A DNA stretch of 5,641 bases from CAYIFA01 sp964362625 (lineage in GTDB: Bacteria > Patescibacteriota > Minisyncoccia > 1-14-0-10-42-19), in the NCBI GenBank assembly GCA_964362625.1, contig CAYIFA010000048.1:1-5641 (forward strand). Reading direction: 5' to 3'. Under the pieces are notes generated by a model. The model had not been told where the DNA came from and made no database searches. It saw nothing but the letters and a program-made list of their open reading frames with translations. This document shows, one piece after another, positions 5,411-5,641 of the stretch (the first letter of the stretch is position 1; each line of letters opens with the position of its first letter). The position numbers and the translations under genes are program-made.

Positions 5411-5415
5411 TCCTT
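5411..5415 (-). promoter_or_regulatory. Shine-Dalgarno that decides the proline dehydrogenase start
   Basis: Minus-strand AAGGA (5415-5411) lies eight bases before the ATG at 5402 but only two before the in-frame GTG at 5408. This spacing favours the ATG. Confidence 0.65.
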
Positions 5416-5449
5416 TCTGAAATTGCCCAAGAACTTTTTTGCTACCGAT

Positions 5450-5477
5450 AGTATATAATATTCACCTTATTCCGCAA
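5450..5477 (-). promoter_or_regulatory. Putative leftward promoter for proline dehydrogenase
   Basis: On the minus strand TTGCGG (5477-5472) and TATACT (5455-5450) are separated by 16 bp; an overlapping TATTAT (5460-5455) is an alternative -10. Transcription would start near 5443, giving a leader of about 40 bases. The -35 is weak and lies next to and within the left arm of the inverted repeat at 5465-5510. Confidence 0.4.
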
Positions 5478-5510
5478 GCAAAAGGCAAATGACAAGATGG
5501 GGGAATAAGG
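5465..5510. promoter_or_regulatory. Perfect 9-bp inverted repeat, possible operator
   Basis: ccttattcc (5465-5473) and ggaataagg (5502-5510) are exact reverse complements, 28 bp apart. The left arm overlaps the putative proline dehydrogenase -35. The right arm is about 25 bp upstream of the rightward promoter. Half sites spaced by 28 bp could suit a dimer of dimers or looping, but the role is inference. Confidence 0.5.
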
Positions 5511-5516
5511 AAAATT

Positions 5517-5526
5517 TGGACGTCCA
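5517..5526. promoter_or_regulatory. Perfect 10-bp palindrome upstream of the rightward promoter
   Basis: TGGACGTCCA is fully self-complementary and ends eight bases before the -35 of the rightward promoter. The position suits an activator or repressor site, but a 10-bp palindrome may also be chance. Confidence 0.35.
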
Positions 5527-5534
5527 TAGGTACA

Positions 5535-5562
5535 TTGACGGGGTAGCGTCATCGGCTATAAT
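5535..5562 (+). promoter_or_regulatory. Strong sigma70-type promoter facing right
   Basis: TTGACG (5535-5540) and a perfect TATAAT (5557-5562) are separated by 16 bp, matching consensus at 11 of 12 bases. The predicted start is near 5569. A perfect 5-bp inverted repeat, TGACG (5536-5540) and CGTCA (5547-5551), overlaps the -35 and spacer and could be a repressor site. The transcript runs out of the window. Confidence 0.75.
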
Positions 5563-5569
5563 CAAAGAG

Positions 5570-5637
5570 GGACCTTAACAGCACAAAAAGTCGTTGAAAA
5601 ATAACGATGATAGGTCCAGTTTAGCGGGGTGGAGGAG
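5570..5637 (+). promoter_or_regulatory. Foldable 5' leader ending in a Shine-Dalgarno-like sequence
   Basis: The predicted transcript begins at about the first base of GGACCT (5570-5575), which pairs exactly with AGGTCC (5612-5617). Inside, TCGTT (5591-5595) pairs with AACGA (5603-5607) across a seven-base A-rich loop. GGAGGAG (5631-5637) follows, a strong ribosome-binding sequence whose start codon would lie just past the window edge. A tiny frame ATG-ATA-GGT-CCA-GTT-TAG sits at 5607-5624 without its own ribosome site. It may be a regulatory leader or the start of a small RNA; no known riboswitch class was recognised. Confidence 0.4.
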
Positions 5638-5641
5638 CAGT

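Noticed and set aside
5621..5641. GGGTGG reminiscent of a T-box leader motif
   Set aside because: The transcript before it is only about 55-60 bases, too short for T-box stem I and the antiterminator region, and the ACCGCG continuation is missing.

Overview
The window looks like chromosomal housekeeping and accessory DNA from a small-genome bacterium. My best guess is a Patescibacteria/CPR lineage such as Parcubacteria. This rests on the mix of genes: a short, membrane-anchored cyclophilin, a PaaX/Cas2-fold winged-helix protein with a hydrophobic segment, a stand-alone lipoamide-dehydrogenase-type flavoprotein without its complex, and tiny uncharacterised proteins. Compact intergenic DNA packed with palindromes also fits. 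The assignment is inference; no rRNA or marker gene is present. TGA serves as a stop (end of the cyclophilin), so nothing points to a recoded genetic code.

Layout, left to right. Positions 1-696 (minus) hold the N-terminal two thirds of a DNA polymerase IV (DinB), cut by the window edge. Its start codon lies inside a palindromic intergenic repeat (694-756), which is followed by a second perfect hairpin (753-782). On the plus strand come a secreted or membrane-anchored peptidyl-prolyl isomerase (819-1493) and an orphan 82-residue protein with a TTG start and a strong ribosome-binding site (1581-1829). A clear intrinsic terminator (1834-1865) closes that unit. Next is a PaaX-like/Cas2-fold regulator (2021-2674), flanked on both sides by copies of the same 38-bp quasi-palindromic element (1916-1953 and 2703-2740).

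The right half is mostly on the minus strand. A proline dehydrogenase-like gene (5402-4461) ends in an intrinsic terminator. A flavin disulfide reductase (4409-3048) follows, probably from a leaderless promoter, and is closely coupled to a small membrane protein (3043-2774). These two converge on the Cas2-fold gene. The right end (5403-5641) is a divergent regulatory region. It has a weak leftward promoter for proline dehydrogenase, a strong rightward sigma70-type promoter (5535-5562), several perfect inverted repeats, and a foldable leader ending in a Shine-Dalgarno-like GGAGGAG just before the window edge. The gene it serves is outside the window.

The functions form no single pathway: translesion synthesis, extracytoplasmic protein folding, proline oxidation and NAD-linked disulfide/dithiol redox chemistry. 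The most unusual structure is the Cas2-fold gene bracketed by paired 38-bp elements. No CRISPR array, tRNA, rRNA or transposase gene was seen.
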